A DNA stretch of 64,000 nucleotides from Siccibacter turicensis LMG 23730 (GTDB lineage Bacteria; Pseudomonadota; Gammaproteobacteria; Enterobacterales; Enterobacteriaceae), in the NCBI RefSeq assembly GCF_000463155.2, contig NZ_AWFZ01000042.1:361557-425556 (forward strand). Reading direction: 5' to 3'. The notes beneath the pieces were generated by a model that was given only the letters and a program-made list of their open reading frames with translations, was not told where the DNA came from and searched no databases. Below, piece after piece: positions 18,340-31,795 of the stretch. The first letter of the stretch is position 1. Every line of letters starts with the position of its first letter. The position numbers and the translations under genes are program-made.

Positions 18340-20937
18340 ATGGGTAAAGCTCTCGTTATCGTTGAGTCCCCGGCAAAAGCCAAAACGATTAATAAATATC
18401 TGGGAAATGACTACGTGGTTAAGTCCAGCGTCGGTCACGTCCGGGATTTGCCGACCAGTGGCTCAGCATCGAAAAAGAGCGCGGACTCTGCCTCCACCAA
18501 AACGGCCAAGAAAGCCAAAAAGGATGAACGCGGCGCGCTGGTAAATCGCATGGGAGTCGATCCCTGGCATGAGTGGGACGCTCAGTATGAAGTGCTGCCC
18601 GGCAAAGAGAAGGTGGTTTCTGAACTGAAATCTCTGGCGGAAAAAGCTGACCACATCTATCTCGCAACCGACCTTGACCGCGAAGGGGAAGCCATTGCCT
18701 GGCACCTGCGGGAGATCATCGGTGGCGACGAAAAACGCTACAGCCGCGTCGTGTTTAACGAAATCACTAAGAACGCCATTCGTCAGGCGTTTGAGAAGCC
18801 TGGCGAGCTGAATATCGACCGTGTGAATGCCCAGCAGGCGCGCCGTTTCATGGACCGCGTCGTGGGTTACATGGTCTCGCCGCTGCTGTGGAAAAAGATC
18901 GCTCGCGGGCTTTCCGCCGGTCGCGTTCAGTCCGTTGCGGTACGCCTGGTGGTGGAGCGCGAGCGTGAAATCAAAGCGTTTGTTCCCGAAGAGTACTGGG
19001 AAGTTGACGCCACCCTCGCGACCCCTGGCGGTGATTCGCTGCCGGTGCAGGTCACCCACCAGAACGACAAGCCGTTCCGCCCGGTCAATCGTGACCAGAC
19101 GATGGCGGCGGTCAGCGTGCTGGAAAAGGCACGCTACAGCGTTCTCGATCGTGAGGATAAGCCGACCAGCAGCAAGCCTGGCGCGCCGTTCATCACCTCC
19201 ACCCTGCAACAGGCGGCCAGCACGCGTCTGGGCTTTGGGGTGAAGAAAACCATGATGCTTGCTCAGCGTCTGTATGAAGCGGGCTACATTACCTATATGC
19301 GTACTGACTCAACGAACCTGAGCCAGGACGCTATCAGCATGGTGCGCGGCTATATCGACAGCAGCTTCGGGAAGAAATATCTGCCCGAGTCGCCGAACCA
19401 GTACGCCAGCAAAGACAACTCGCAGGAAGCGCACGAAGCGATTCGTCCTTCCGACGTCAGCGTGGTGGCCGAATCCCTGAAGGATATGGAAAACGACGCG
19501 CAGAAACTTTATCAGCTGATCTGGCGTCAGTTTGTCGCCTGCCAGATGATGCCGGCGCTGTATGACTCGACCACCCTGACGGTAGGTGCCGATGCGTTCC
19601 GCCTGAAAGCGCGCGGTCGTATCCTGCGCTTTGACGGCTGGACGCGGGTGATGCCTGCGCTGCGTAAGGGCGATGAAGATCGCACGCTGCCGGCGGTTAA
19701 TAAAGGTGACAGCCTGTCGCTTATCGACCTGACGCCAGCCCAGCACTTTACTAAGCCGCCGGCGCGCTTTAGCGAAGCGTCTCTGGTGAAAGAGCTGGAA
19801 AAACGCGGCATCGGTCGTCCGTCTACCTACGCCTCGATCATCTCAACCATTCAGGACCGCGGGTATGTACGCGTGGAAAACCGTCGTTTCTATGCCGAGA
19901 AGATGGGTGAAATCGTCACCGATCGTCTGGAAGAGAACTTCCGCGAGCTGATGAACTACGACTTTACCGCTCAGATGGAGAACAGCCTCGACCAGGTGGC
20001 AAACCATCAGGCGGAGTGGAAAAAGGTGCTGGATAACTTCTTCAGCGACTTTACCAAGCAGCTTGAGACGGCCGAGAAAGATCCTGAAGAGGGCGGTATG
20101 CGCCCGAACCAGATGGTGCTGACCACCATCGACTGCCCGACCTGCGGGCGCAAGATGGGCATTCGTACTGCCAGCACTGGCGTGTTCCTCGGCTGCTCCG
20201 GTTATGCGCTGCCGCCGAAAGAGCGCTGCAAAACCACCATCAACCTGGTGCCGGAGAACGAAGTTCTCAATATCCTGGAAGGTGACGATGCGGAAACCAA
20301 CGCGCTGCGCGCCAAACGCCGCTGCCAGAAATGCGGCACGGCGATGGACAGCTACCTTATCGATCCAAAACGTAAGCTGCACGTCTGCGGTAACAACCCG
20401 GGCTGCGACGGCTACGAAATCGAAGAGGGCGAGTTCCGCATCAAGGGCTACGACGGCCCGGTGGTGGAGTGCGAGAAGTGCGGTTCGGAAATGCACCTGA
20501 AAATGGGGCGTTTCGGGAAGTACATGGCCTGTACCAACGACGACTGTAAGAACACCCGTAAAATCCTGCGTAACGGTGAAGTTGCGCCGCCAAAGGAAGA
20601 TCCGGTTCCGCTGCCGGAGCTGCCGTGCGAGAAGTCGGACGCCTATTTCGTACTGCGTGACGGTGCGGCAGGGGTATTCCTTGCCGCCAACACCTTCCCG
20701 AAATCGCGCGAAACCCGTGCGCCGCTGGTGGAGGAGCTGTACCGCTTCCGCGATCGTCTGCCTGAGAAACTGCGTTATCTGGCGGATGCGCCGCAGCAGG
20801 ATCCAGAAGGTAACAAGACGCTGGTTCGCTTCAGCCGTAAAACCCGTCAGCAGTATGTGGCCTCCGAAAAAGAGGGCAAAGCGACCGGCTGGTCAGTGTT
20901 CTTTATCGATGGTAAATGGGTCGAAGCGAAGAAATAA
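18340..20937 (+). CDS. topA: DNA topoisomerase I
   Basis: An 865-residue type IA topoisomerase, same length as E. coli TopA, relaxing negative supercoils. The TOPRIM domain starts [14 protein letters not shown] with acidic triad DLDREGE; the catalytic Tyr is in [12 protein letters not shown] (equivalent to Tyr319). The C-terminus has three four-Cys zinc ribbons ([25 protein letters not shown]) then an Arg/Lys-rich DNA-binding region. A GTG two codons upstream is ignored in favour of the ATG matching the family. Confidence 0.98.
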   Translation: MGKALVIVESPAKAKTINKYLGNDYVVKSSVGHVRDLPTSGSASKKSADSASTKTAKKAKKDERGALVNRMGVDPWHEWDAQYEVLPGKEKVVSELKSLAEKADHIYLATDLDREGEAIAWHLREIIGGDEKRYSRVVFNEITKNAIRQAFEKPGELNIDRVNAQQARRFMDRVVGYMVSPLLWKKIARGLSAGRVQSVAVRLVVEREREIKAFVPEEYWEVDATLATPGGDSLPVQVTHQNDKPFRPVNRDQTMAAVSVLEKARYSVLDREDKPTSSKPGAPFITSTLQQAASTRLGFGVKKTMMLAQRLYEAGYITYMRTDSTNLSQDAISMVRGYIDSSFGKKYLPESPNQYASKDNSQEAHEAIRPSDVSVVAESLKDMENDAQKLYQLIWRQFVACQMMPALYDSTTLTVGADAFRLKARGRILRFDGWTRVMPALRKGDEDRTLPAVNKGDSLSLIDLTPAQHFTKPPARFSEASLVKELEKRGIGRPSTYASIISTIQDRGYVRVENRRFYAEKMGEIVTDRLEENFRELMNYDFTAQMENSLDQVANHQAEWKKVLDNFFSDFTKQLETAEKDPEEGGMRPNQMVLTTIDCPTCGRKMGIRTASTGVFLGCSGYALPPKERCKTTINLVPENEVLNILEGDDAETNALRAKRRCQKCGTAMDSYLIDPKRKLHVCGNNPGCDGYEIEEGEFRIKGYDGPVVECEKCGSEMHLKMGRFGKYMACTNDDCKNTRKILRNGEVAPPKEDPVPLPELPCEKSDAYFVLRDGAAGVFLAANTFPKSRETRAPLVEELYRFRDRLPEKLRYLADAPQQDPEGNKTLVRFSRKTRQQYVASEKEGKATGWSVFFIDGKWVEAKK

Positions 20938-20959
20938 GGTATCCGTTTCATACACCTTG

Positions 20960-20985
20960 AGGGCCGGTCTTCCGGCCCTTTTTTT
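20960..20985 (+). terminator. topA terminator
   Basis: GGGCCGG (20961-20967) pairs with CCGGCCC (20972-20978), a 4-base loop, followed by a T-run of nine. Strong intrinsic terminator shortly after the topA stop. Confidence 0.9.
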
Positions 20986-21078
20986 ATGCCCGATTATTTT
21001 TTTACACATCTATACAGTCAGGGAATAGATGATATAGTGGTTATAGTAAATTTGTTTTTTATTATTAAATCGTCTTAG

Positions 21079-22089
<1,011 letters not shown>

Positions 22090-22433
22090 TCCCGCCCGAA
22101 ATCACATCTCAGGGGTGCAATCCGCGCCCCTAATCCAAATAAGATGTAGATCACGCTTTCCTGACTAAAATACTCTGCAAATAAAAGCCATGCACAATAG
22201 ATGGTTAAGTGGCGCTTATTCGCGATCAAGGTAGAAAATAAATGTCATGCGTGCAAATTTGATACTTCAATTATTTATTTCACGTCAAAAGATTAACTAT
22301 TTAGTCTAAAAACAAACGTAAATTCACTGGATTTTCGTCTACAGTTTCTTTAGGATTTATCTCATCAGTTGATTAGCTGAACCAATTGTTTGGTGTGAAT
22401 ATGATAAGTGATACCGATTGCACGAGGTTAGTA
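22090..22433. other. AT-rich gap between cysB and ymiA
   Basis: 344 bases with markedly higher AT content than the neighbouring genes. Apart from the hairpin at 22111-22131 I see no gene; an 83-codon minus-strand frame has no recognisable homology. The stretch before ymiA presumably holds a promoter for the micro-gene cluster. Confidence 0.5.
22111..22131 (+). terminator. Possible cysB terminator hairpin
   Basis: AGGGGTGC (22111-22118) pairs with GCGCCCCT (22124-22131) with one G-U pair and a 5-base loop. No T-run follows, so it is weak or Rho-assisted. Confidence 0.4.
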
Positions 22434-22562
22434 ATGCCTTCAGGAAGTGAAGAACCGCACAAGGATGAGGCGCTTAAGCGTAAAGCCTGGATTGCGGTGT
22501 TTTTGCTTTCAGCCCTGTTCTGGGCTGGCGTTGCTTTGCTGATCTGGAATTTATGGGGCTGA
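22434..22562 (+). CDS. ymiA: YmiA small membrane protein
   Basis: A 42-residue frame, MPSGSEEPHKDEALKRKAWI then a single hydrophobic segment (about residues 18-39) ending NLWG. It matches E. coli YmiA (46 residues, same KRKAW...ALFW...LLIW pattern), which is found downstream of cysB there too. A charged N-terminal arm and one membrane helix suggest an inner-membrane micro-protein. A CACGAGG ribosome site precedes the ATG. Function unknown. Its stop is two bases before the yciX start. Confidence 0.85.
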   Translation: MPSGSEEPHKDEALKRKAWIAVFLLSALFWAGVALLIWNLWG

Positions 22563-22564
22563 AG

Positions 22565-22735
22565 ATGAGCGTTCAGGAACGCCTGTCATCGGTTCGTAAA
22601 GTGTGTCACTCACGTGACACCCAAGAAAAGTCTGAAAGTGAGCCAAAGAAGGGCGTTCCCGCCTCCTGGAAGCTCTCTGCGCAGCAGCAGGCATTTATAG
22701 ATTTGTTTGCGGAACCAGATCACAAAAAACAATAG
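22565..22735 (+). CDS. yciX: YciX small protein
   Basis: A 56-residue soluble frame starting MSVQERLSSVRKVCHSRD, with a Lys/Glu/Ser-rich middle and a conserved-looking C-terminal helix WKLSAQQQAFIDLFAEPD. It lies in the place of E. coli yciX, directly after ymiA with a 2-base gap, so it is probably in the same transcript. An ATG four codons upstream, inside ymiA, is possible but less likely. Function unknown. Confidence 0.78.
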   Translation: MSVQERLSSVRKVCHSRDTQEKSESEPKKGVPASWKLSAQQQAFIDLFAEPDHKKQ

Positions 22736-22886
22736 CGACGGCAACGTCTTCACAATACTTACTTAAAATTAATAACACTTTCTTATTAAATTTGACGCGT
22801 TGTACTAGTCAATAATTACAGACAGCATACCCGGAACTGAATAACCGTTCAGTTTAAATGAATGATTCTTATTTGCGGTGTGAACT

Positions 22887-22985
22887 ATGAATAACGTTAT
22901 CAGTGTCAAATACTGGTCCTGGTTTGGGGCCTTCGCCGTCTCCTCACTGGTCTGGGCTCAGATCCTGTGGGTGATGATGCGCTAA
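22887..22985 (+). CDS. ymiC: YmiC micro-protein
   Basis: A 32-residue frame, MNNVISVKYWSWFGAFAVSS and on to LWVMMR, with one hydrophobic helix. E. coli has a micro-protein ymiC of about 31 residues at this place before acnA, with the same KYWSW start. A weak purine-rich ribosome site precedes it, and an intrinsic terminator follows 21 bases after the stop, which supports a real transcript end. Likely a single-pass inner-membrane protein; function unknown. Confidence 0.75.
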   Translation: MNNVISVKYWSWFGAFAVSSLVWAQILWVMMR

Positions 22986-23005
22986 CGAGTCCACTCAGGG
23001 ACAGT

Positions 23006-23038
23006 AAAAACGCCTGGCCATGCGCCGGGCGTTTTTGT
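23006..23038 (+). terminator. Terminator after ymiC
   Basis: Stem AAACGCCTGG/CCGGGCGTTT with one G-U pair and a short loop, followed by T-rich sequence. Separates the micro-gene cluster from acnA. Confidence 0.8.
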
Positions 23039-23170
23039 TTCTACCGCACGAGTAGCGGCCCATTTATCAATTTGGGTTGTTATCAAAACGTTACGACATG
23101 TTTGTGTTATCTTTAATACAAACCCTGAAAGTCATCAGGGTATCGCAATCCCTTTCCTGAAGGAGGAGCT

Positions 23171-25843
<2,673 letters not shown>

Positions 25844-25865
25844 TCGTCAGACAACCCTCAGACGT

Positions 25866-25896
25866 AAAAAAGGCCTGCACTGCAGGCCTTTCTTTT
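25866..25896. terminator. Bidirectional terminator between acnA and ribA
   Basis: Perfect palindrome AAGGCCTGCA/TGCAGGCCTT with A-run before and T-run after, between two convergent stops. Can end both transcripts. Confidence 0.88.
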
Positions 25897-25916
25897 AATG
25901 GCGTAGCGTGACAACG

Positions 25917-26507
25917 TCACTTAGAGAGCAGGTGCCCCATCTTAGCCGCTTTGGTATCCAGGTAGTGCGCGTTTTCCGGGTTGCGGCCAACGATCAGCGG
26001 CACGCGCTCCACGATGTTGATCCCGGCTTCGCTGAGGATTTCGACCTTGCGCGGATTGTTGGTAAGCAGGCGCACGGCGTCCACCCCCAACAGCTTGAAC
26101 ATATCGGCACACAGGGTGAAGTCGCGCTCGTCGGCGGCAAAGCCTAACTGATGATTCGCTTCCACCGTGTCGTAGCCCTGATCCTGCAACGCGTAGGCGC
26201 GGATTTTATTCAGCAGGCCAATGTTACGACCCTCCTGACGATGATAGAGCAGGATGCCGCGACCCTCTTCAGCGATGTGCGCCAGCGCCGCCTCCAGCTG
26301 GAATCCGCAGTCGCAGCGCAGGCTGAACAGCGCGTCTCCGGTCAGGCACTCGGAGTGTACCCGCGCCAGCACCGGCGCGCTCCCGGAGGTGTCGCCAAAT
26401 ACCAGGGCAACATGGTCCTGGCCGGTGGCCACTTCTTCAAAACCCACCATCAGGAAATCGCCCCAGGGGGTTGGCAGTTTGGCTTCTGCCACACGTTTAA
26501 GCTGCAT
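25917..26507 (-). CDS. ribA: GTP cyclohydrolase II
   Basis: A 196-residue enzyme opening GTP to 2,5-diamino-6-ribosylamino-pyrimidinone 5'-phosphate, the first riboflavin step. Zinc-binding Cys lie in [20 protein letters not shown]; the GTP motif [10 protein letters not shown] and catalytic Arg/Tyr region follow. The start is set at [16 protein letters not shown] (26507), the E. coli N-terminus, not at an in-frame ATG 75 bases upstream. Single gene, divergent from pgpB. E. coli ribA is SoxRS-responsive; no soxbox was confirmed here. Confidence 0.97.
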   Translation of the reverse strand: MQLKRVAEAKLPTPWGDFLMVGFEEVATGQDHVALVFGDTSGSAPVLARVHSECLTGDALFSLRCDCGFQLEAALAHIAEEGRGILLYHRQEGRNIGLLNKIRAYALQDQGYDTVEANHQLGFAADERDFTLCADMFKLLGVDAVRLLTNNPRKVEILSEAGINIVERVPLIVGRNPENAHYLDTKAAKMGHLLSK

Positions 26508-26706
26508 GTGATTCTCCGAAATTGCTGGCATTTCTTGATGCCTTGTCGCCCGCAGGCTTTTCAACTGGACGTATTTTGCCACATTCGGACATTGTTCGCC
26601 TACCTGAAGGCCGGGACGCAGGTTTTTAAGCGCACTAATCGGTCAGCTTTGGTGTCAGTCTGTGGTTTTCGGTTATGCTTGAAAGGTGTTGAAAACAGGA
26701 GCAAAC

Positions 26707-27474
26707 ATGCTGGATATCGCGAAACGGACCGCCTGCGGGGCAGTCGCTCTGCTTATCATTCCTCTCCTCGTCTGGTTTTCAGGCTGGCAGTGGCACCCCA
26801 CCGGGCATGGGAACTGGCTGAAGCTGATGTACTGGATGACCGAAACCGTCACCCGTCCGTGGGGGATTATCACTCACGTGCTGCTCTGCGCCTGGTTCCT
26901 GTGGTGCCTGCGCTTTCGACTACGGGCCGCCATTCTGCTGTTTGCCATCCTTGGCGCAGCGATCGTGGTGGGGCAGACCGCCAAATCGTTTATCAAAGAG
27001 CGGGTACAGGAGCCACGACCGTTCGTGATGTGGCTTGAGAAAACGCATCAGGTGCCGGCCAGCGAGTTTTATACCCTGGATCGCAAAGCGCGAGGCCACG
27101 TGGTACATGAGCAACTGAAGGACGAAACCGATATTCCGGGCTGGCTGCGTAAGCACTGGCAGAAAGAGACCGGCTTTGCGTTCCCGTCGGGGCACACCAT
27201 GTTCGCGGCAAGCTGGGCGCTGCTGGGCGTCGGCCTGCTATGGCCCCGCCGTCGTACCGTCACCATCGTGGTGCTGCTGGTCTGGGCCACGGCGGTCATG
27301 AGCAGCCGCATGCTGCTCGGTATGCACTGGCCACGCGACCTGGTGGTGGCCACGCTCATCTCCTGGCTGCTGGTGACGCTGGCCTGCTGGATCGCCCAGC
27401 GCGTGTGCGGCCCGCTGACGCCGCCGGTGCAGGAGCAGCAGGAAATCGCTGAGCGCGAGCAGGAAATGCGCTAA
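26707..27474 (+). CDS. pgpB: Phosphatidylglycerophosphatase B / undecaprenyl pyrophosphate phosphatase
   Basis: A 255-residue PAP2-superfamily membrane enzyme. The three phosphatase motifs are KERVQEPRP, PSGHTMFAASW (catalytic His) and SRMLLGMHWPRDLVVA (second His). It removes phosphate from phosphatidylglycerophosphate and undecaprenyl pyrophosphate at the periplasmic face, with about six membrane segments. Start chosen at ATG 26707, with AACAGGAGC upstream. Followed after 145 bases by lapA. Confidence 0.96.
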   Translation: MLDIAKRTACGAVALLIIPLLVWFSGWQWHPTGHGNWLKLMYWMTETVTRPWGIITHVLLCAWFLWCLRFRLRAAILLFAILGAAIVVGQTAKSFIKERVQEPRPFVMWLEKTHQVPASEFYTLDRKARGHVVHEQLKDETDIPGWLRKHWQKETGFAFPSGHTMFAASWALLGVGLLWPRRRTVTIVVLLVWATAVMSSRMLLGMHWPRDLVVATLISWLLVTLACWIAQRVCGPLTPPVQEQQEIAEREQEMR

Positions 27475-27619
27475 AGGTTGAGTTTTTTACTTTTGCCCTC
27501 ACTAAATACCGATGCCGCGGCGCTTTTCCGATTTCGCGCCGCGGCTGAAAATGGTAATTTACGGGGTGGGCTTCAGGTCGGATTACATCTCTTCGCTCAG
27601 ACCACATACGGGACGTCAT

Positions 27620-27928
27620 GTGAAATATTTACTGATCTTTTTACTGGTATTAGCCATCTTCGTTATTTCCGTCACGCTTGGCGCGCAAAATGACCAGCAG
27701 GTGACCTTTAACTTCCTGCTCGCCCAGGGCGAATACCGCATCTCAACGCTGCTGGCACTGCTGTTTGCCGCCGGGTTTATCATTGGCTGGCTCATCTGTG
27801 GCATGTTCTGGCTGCGCGGTCGCGTCCAGCTGGCCCGTGCAGAGCGCAAGGTGAAACGTCTTGAGCAGCAGCTCGCCACCGCGACGCAAACCCCCGCGGT
27901 GCCGTCAGCGCCTGCCGTCAGGGAATAG
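27620..27928 (+). CDS. lapA: LapA, lipopolysaccharide assembly protein A
   Basis: A 102-residue inner-membrane protein (formerly YciS) with two N-terminal membrane helices and a C-terminal coiled-coil tail (RAERKVKRLEQQLA). It partners LapB in LPS assembly control. A GTG start at 27620 gives the family N-terminus MKYLLIFLLVLAIFVISV; upstream in-frame ATG would add 36 residues without homology. Six bases separate it from lapB, so they are one operon; in E. coli it is heat-inducible. Confidence 0.94.
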   Translation: MKYLLIFLLVLAIFVISVTLGAQNDQQVTFNFLLAQGEYRISTLLALLFAAGFIIGWLICGMFWLRGRVQLARAERKVKRLEQQLATATQTPAVPSAPAVRE

Positions 27929-27934
27929 CGCCCA

Positions 27935-29104
27935 ATGTTGGAACTGCTGTTTCTGCTGCTGCCCGTTGCGGCCGCCTATGGCTGGTATATGGGGCGCAGA
28001 AGTGCACATCAGGACAAGCAGCAGGAGGCCAGCCGCCTGTCGCGTGACTACGTCACGGGCGTCAACTTCCTGCTCAGCAATCAACAGGACAAAGCCGTTG
28101 ACCTGTTCCTCGACATGCTCAAAGAGGACACCGGCACCGTCGAAGCGCATCTCACCCTCGGCAACCTGTTCCGCTCGCGCGGCGAGGTTGACCGCGCCAT
28201 CCGCATTCACCAGTCGCTAATGGAAAGCGCCTCGCTGACCTACGATCAGCGGCTGCTGGCCATCCAACAACTCGGTCGGGATTACATGGCGGCGGGAATG
28301 TACGACCGCGCCGAAGAGATGTTCGCGCAGCTGGTGGATGAGACCGATTTTCGCGTCAGCGCGCTGCAACAGCTGCTGCAGATCTATCAGGCCACCAGCG
28401 ACTGGCAGAAAGCCATTGATACCGCTGAACGGCTGGTCAAGCTCGGGAAAGATCAGAAACGGGTCGAGATCGCCCATTTCTACTGCGAGCTGGCGCTGCA
28501 GATGATGGGTAATGACGACATGGATAAAGCCATGTCGCTGCTGAAGAAGGGCGCCGCCGCCGATCGCAACAGCGCCCGCGTTTCCATCATGATGGGGCGC
28601 ATTTTCATCGCTAAAGGTGAGTACAACAAAGCGGTTGAGAGCCTGGAGCGCGTCATCGAGCAGGATCGCGAGTTGGTCAGCGAAATCCTCGAGATGCTGC
28701 AGGTGTGCTATCAGCAGCTGGGCAAACCCGATGAGTGGGCAGAATTCCTTAAGCGCTGCGTGGAAGAGAACACCGGTGCCACCGCCGAGCTGATGCTGGC
28801 GGAAGTGATGGAGCAGCGCGAAGGTCCGGAAACCGCACAGGTGTACGTAACGCGGCAGCTCCAGCGGCATCCCACCATGCGCGTGTTCCACCGCCTGATG
28901 GATTACCATCTTCAGGAAGCAGAAGAGGGGCGCGCCAAAGAGAGCCTGATGGTACTGCGGGAAATGGTTGGCGAACAGGTGCGTACCAAACCGCGCTACC
29001 GCTGCCAGAAGTGCGGCTTTACCGCCTTCACGCTCTACTGGCACTGCCCATCCTGTCGGGCGTGGTCATCCATCAAACCCATCCGCGGATTAGACGGGCA
29101 GTAA
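27935..29104 (+). CDS. lapB: LapB, TPR/rubredoxin regulator of LPS synthesis
   Basis: A 389-residue protein (formerly YciM) with one N-terminal membrane helix, about nine tetratricopeptide-like repeats facing the cytoplasm, and a C-terminal rubredoxin-type metal site, CQKCGFTAF and CPSCRAW. In E. coli it brings FtsH to LpxC, setting the rate of lipid A synthesis, and is essential. All four metal Cys are present. The gene end overlaps its terminator. Confidence 0.97.
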   Translation: MLELLFLLLPVAAAYGWYMGRRSAHQDKQQEASRLSRDYVTGVNFLLSNQQDKAVDLFLDMLKEDTGTVEAHLTLGNLFRSRGEVDRAIRIHQSLMESASLTYDQRLLAIQQLGRDYMAAGMYDRAEEMFAQLVDETDFRVSALQQLLQIYQATSDWQKAIDTAERLVKLGKDQKRVEIAHFYCELALQMMGNDDMDKAMSLLKKGAAADRNSARVSIMMGRIFIAKGEYNKAVESLERVIEQDRELVSEILEMLQVCYQQLGKPDEWAEFLKRCVEENTGATAELMLAEVMEQREGPETAQVYVTRQLQRHPTMRVFHRLMDYHLQEAEEGRAKESLMVLREMVGEQVRTKPRYRCQKCGFTAFTLYWHCPSCRAWSSIKPIRGLDGQ

Positions 29105-29121
29105 CAGACTGCCCTTTTTTT
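29096..29121 (+). terminator. lapAB terminator
   Basis: GGGCAG (29096-29101) pairs with CTGCCC (29109-29114), then seven T. The stem begins inside the last lapB codons. Confidence 0.82.
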
Positions 29122-29295
29122 ACCATCATCATTAGTTACAACATACTAAAGATAAAATCGATAATACGTTCGGCTTCGGCGTCGTTAGCCGCTTAGCAGG
29201 GTAAATCGCGCCTGTAAATTTGCCAGGGGGGCAGGTAGAATGCATGCCGTTTATCCATCCGCGCCGCATCAGGTGCTCTCTCAGAAGGTCCGGTC

Positions 29296-30033
29296 ATGAA
29301 GTTAGCTGAATCCTCCACGTTGCATGCTGTCACCGACTCACCGATCGTTGTGGCACTGGATTACGACAATCGAGACAGCGCGCTGGCGTTTGTCGACGGT
29401 ATCGATCCGCGCGACTGCCGTCTGAAGGTGGGCAAAGAGATGTTCACGCTGTTTGGCCCTCAGTTGGTTCGCGATTTGCAACAGCGCGGTTTTGAGCTGT
29501 TTCTCGACCTGAAATTCCATGACATCCCAAACACCACGGCGCGGGCGGTTGCCGCGGCGGCGGAGCTGGGCGTCTGGATGGTCAACGTCCACGCTAGCGG
29601 CGGAGCGCGCATGATGGAAGCCGCTCGCGCGGCTCTGCAGCCATTTGGTAAAGATGCGCCGCTGCTGATTGCGGTCACCGTGCTGACCAGCATGGAAGCC
29701 AGCGATCTGGCCGACATCGGCATCACGCTGTCGCCGGCGGAACACGCCGAACGTTTGGCGCGCCTGACACAGCAGTGCGGCCTGGATGGCGTGGTGTGCT
29801 CCGCTCAGGAAGCGGTGCGCTTTAAAGCGGAACTGGGCGACGCGTTTCGCCTGGTCACGCCGGGTATCCGCCCGGCAGGCAGCGATGCCGGCGATCAGCG
29901 CCGCATCATGACGCCGCAGGATGCCCAACGCGCCGGGGTGGATTATATGGTGATCGGGCGTCCCATTACCCAGGCCGCCCATCCTGCGCAGGCGCTGCGC
30001 GCTATTCTGGCATCGCTTCGCGAGGAGGCATAA
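29296..30033 (+). CDS. pyrF: Orotidine 5'-phosphate decarboxylase
   Basis: A 245-residue TIM-barrel enzyme making UMP from OMP. The catalytic Asp-Lys-Asp network is in [10 protein letters not shown] and the upstream KVGKEMF; the C-terminal phosphate loop is PGIRPAG followed by [12 protein letters not shown]. Normal length. Its stop overlaps the yciH start (TAATG), as in E. coli, so yciH is coupled. Confidence 0.98.
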   Translation: MKLAESSTLHAVTDSPIVVALDYDNRDSALAFVDGIDPRDCRLKVGKEMFTLFGPQLVRDLQQRGFELFLDLKFHDIPNTTARAVAAAAELGVWMVNVHASGGARMMEAARAALQPFGKDAPLLIAVTVLTSMEASDLADIGITLSPAEHAERLARLTQQCGLDGVVCSAQEAVRFKAELGDAFRLVTPGIRPAGSDAGDQRRIMTPQDAQRAGVDYMVIGRPITQAAHPAQALRAILASLREEA

Positions 30034-30359
30034 TGAAAGACGACAACAGCCGTCTGGTGTACTCCACGGAAACCGGTCGCATAGACGAGCCGAAGAGCGC
30101 CCCGGTGCGTCCTAAGGGCGACGGCATCGTACGCATTCAGCGCCAGACCAGCGGGCGCAAAGGGAAGGGCGTGTGCCTGATCACCGGCATTGATGCCGAT
30201 GACGCCACGCTCGCCACCATCGCGGCAGAGCTGAAAAAGAAGTGCGGCTGCGGCGGGTCGGTGAAAGATGGGGTAATTGAAATTCAGGGCGATAAACGCG
30301 ACCTGATCAAAACCCTGCTGGAAGCGCGCGGCATGAAAGTGAAGCTGGCGGGCGGTTAA
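30033..30359 (+). CDS. yciH: YciH, SUI1/eIF1-family protein
   Basis: A 108-residue homolog of eukaryotic initiation factor eIF1. The SUI1 core is at residues 35-105, with the segment KKKCGCGGSVKDGVIEIQGD. In E. coli it can act in place of, or against, initiation factors to discard wrong initiation complexes, and is linked to stress. Second gene of the pyrF operon with a 1-base overlap and an intrinsic terminator following. Confidence 0.96.
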   Translation: MKDDNSRLVYSTETGRIDEPKSAPVRPKGDGIVRIQRQTSGRKGKGVCLITGIDADDATLATIAAELKKKCGCGGSVKDGVIEIQGDKRDLIKTLLEARGMKVKLAGG

Positions 30360-30373
30360 TACCGGCACATGTG

Positions 30374-30403
30374 AAAAAAGGCCACGCGTGCGTGGCCTTT
30401 TTT
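30374..30403. terminator. Bidirectional terminator between yciH and osmB
   Basis: GGCCACGC/GCGTGGCC flanked by A6 and T6 runs. Strong intrinsic structure for pyrF-yciH, able to work for osmB from the other side. Confidence 0.88.
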
Positions 30404-30476
30404 GTGTGGCACGAATGCCAGTTGTTCGCAACGTTCAGTGATTACGTCAAGCGTAGCGTCTGCGCGTTAGCGGTTA

Positions 30477-30692
30477 TCAGTCAACCTGATGACCGATGAT
30501 ACCACCCACGGCGGCACCACCCAGCGTACCCAGCGCGCTACCATCCGTCAGCACTGACCCACCGATTGCACCGGCACCCGCACCAATTGCGGTGTTGCGG
30601 TCACGTTTAGACCAGTTCGAGCAGGCGCTCACCGACATCGCCAGCGTAATCGCCAGTACCGCAGTTGCAATTTTTTTAGTGTTTAATGACAT
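30477..30692 (-). CDS. osmB: OsmB osmotically inducible lipoprotein
   Basis: A 71-residue lipoprotein precursor. The lipobox is MSVSAC, so the lipidated Cys is at residue 24; the rest is a Gly/Ala-rich glycine-zipper segment (GAGAGAIGG...GGAAVGGIIG). OsmB is an outer-membrane stress lipoprotein in E. coli, induced by high osmolarity, stationary phase and Rcs. An AGGAGAAAG ribosome site precedes the start, and a sigma-S-like -10 is visible upstream. Confidence 0.95.
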   Translation of the reverse strand: MSLNTKKIATAVLAITLAMSVSACSNWSKRDRNTAIGAGAGAIGGSVLTDGSALGTLGGAAVGGIIGHQVD

Positions 30693-30736
30693 AATACTTT
30701 CTCCTGAATTATTGATTCACGGAAGGAAGTTACTCT

Positions 30737-30746
30737 TTAAGTATAG
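30737..30746 (-). promoter_or_regulatory. Sigma-S-type -10 element of osmB
   Basis: Minus-strand CTATACTTAA matches the extended sigma-S -10 consensus at all ten positions, 45 bases before the osmB start codon. Fits the known RpoS-dependent osmB promoter of E. coli. Confidence 0.7.
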
Positions 30747-30928
30747 TGGCAATCACAGCGCTTAAAGCGTCAATCCGTGAAACGATGTCGCGAAAATAAA
30801 CACCGACTGGTAACGCGAGTGATAGTTACTTTCAGTGATATCGTTAGTGATAATTTTTATGTTTTTCACGCACCTGCGACAGGTAAATTGTCTTAATTCA
30901 GGGTTCAGAAAGCTCTTATAGCGAGAGG

Positions 30929-30947
30929 GCTCCGCCCGCGGCGGAGC
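30929..30947 (-). terminator. Hairpin after yciT
   Basis: GCTCCGCC/GGCGGAGC with a 3-base loop, six bases past the yciT stop on the minus strand. The following sequence is only partly T-rich, so strength is uncertain. Confidence 0.55.
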
Positions 30948-30952
30948 AGGGG

Positions 30953-31711
30953 TCAGGCAGGGGTAACGCGCGGTACCATTTCGATCTGCAACGCGTGGCG
31001 CTCCAGCGCCTGCTGAATATCGGGATCCAGACCGTCGTCGGTGATGACCCGGCTGAATTTTTCCATCGGCCCCAGGGTATAGGGATGCATTACGCCGAAC
31101 TTGGAGCTGTCGGTCAGGACGATGGCTTCGCTGCCTTTGTCCAGCACCGCGCTGACCACATCGCTGCGCATCATGTCGCGGCCAGTAAAACCGGTGCCGG
31201 GCAGCCAGCCGTCAATGCCGATAAACGCCTTGCTGAAGTGCACCTGGCCGATAAACTGCCGGGTGAGCGGCCCGACCATGCTTTCGCTCTTCTTCTGATA
31301 GATGCCACCAATCAGAATCACTTCGCAGTCGGTTTCCTTCAGCAGATGGGCGATATAGCTGCTCACGGTGATGATGGTGACGCGCTTATTTTCAGCCAGC
31401 TCGCGCGCCAGCAGGGCGTTGCTGCTGCCGTTTTCGATAAACACCGTTTCGCCATCCTGCACCAGCGACGCGGCCGCCATCGCCAGACGGCGCTTGAGCG
31501 GGAAGTTATTCATCATGCGCGCTTCCACGTCGTCGCTGTCGATGGGCACCGCGTAGCCGTGGGCGCGGCGCAGATAGCTTTGCCGCTCTAAAAGATTCAG
31601 ATCCTGGCGGATGGTGACTTCGGAAACGCCGGTGGTTCTGGCAAGCTCAGCGACGCTGACGCGACCGTTATCGATCACCATCTGTAAAATAGTCTGTTGT
31701 CGGGGATTCAT
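30953..31711 (-). CDS. yciT: YciT, DeoR-family transcriptional regulator
   Basis: A 252-residue DeoR-type regulator. The N-terminal helix-turn-helix is [21 protein letters not shown]; the C-terminal sugar-phosphate-binding domain contains [12 protein letters not shown] and KAFIGIDG. E. coli YciT is linked to control of osmolarity-responsive genes; its ligand is unknown. Alone on its strand between yciZ and osmB, possibly transcribed after yciZ (84-base gap). Confidence 0.93.
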   Translation of the reverse strand: MNPRQQTILQMVIDNGRVSVAELARTTGVSEVTIRQDLNLLERQSYLRRAHGYAVPIDSDDVEARMMNNFPLKRRLAMAAASLVQDGETVFIENGSSNALLARELAENKRVTIITVSSYIAHLLKETDCEVILIGGIYQKKSESMVGPLTRQFIGQVHFSKAFIGIDGWLPGTGFTGRDMMRSDVVSAVLDKGSEAIVLTDSSKFGVMHPYTLGPMEKFSRVITDDGLDPDIQQALERHALQIEMVPRVTPA

Positions 31712-31795
31712 GTTCGATATGGGTTATGCGGCACGCTGCCGCCGGGTTGAGTATAGATCGCGCAGCGTAACCTGCTACGCGATACGGCGGACGGG

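Noticed and set aside
26508-26706. FMN or other riboswitch before ribA
   Set aside because: The leader is short, and I see no conserved FMN-aptamer blocks; E. coli ribA has none either.
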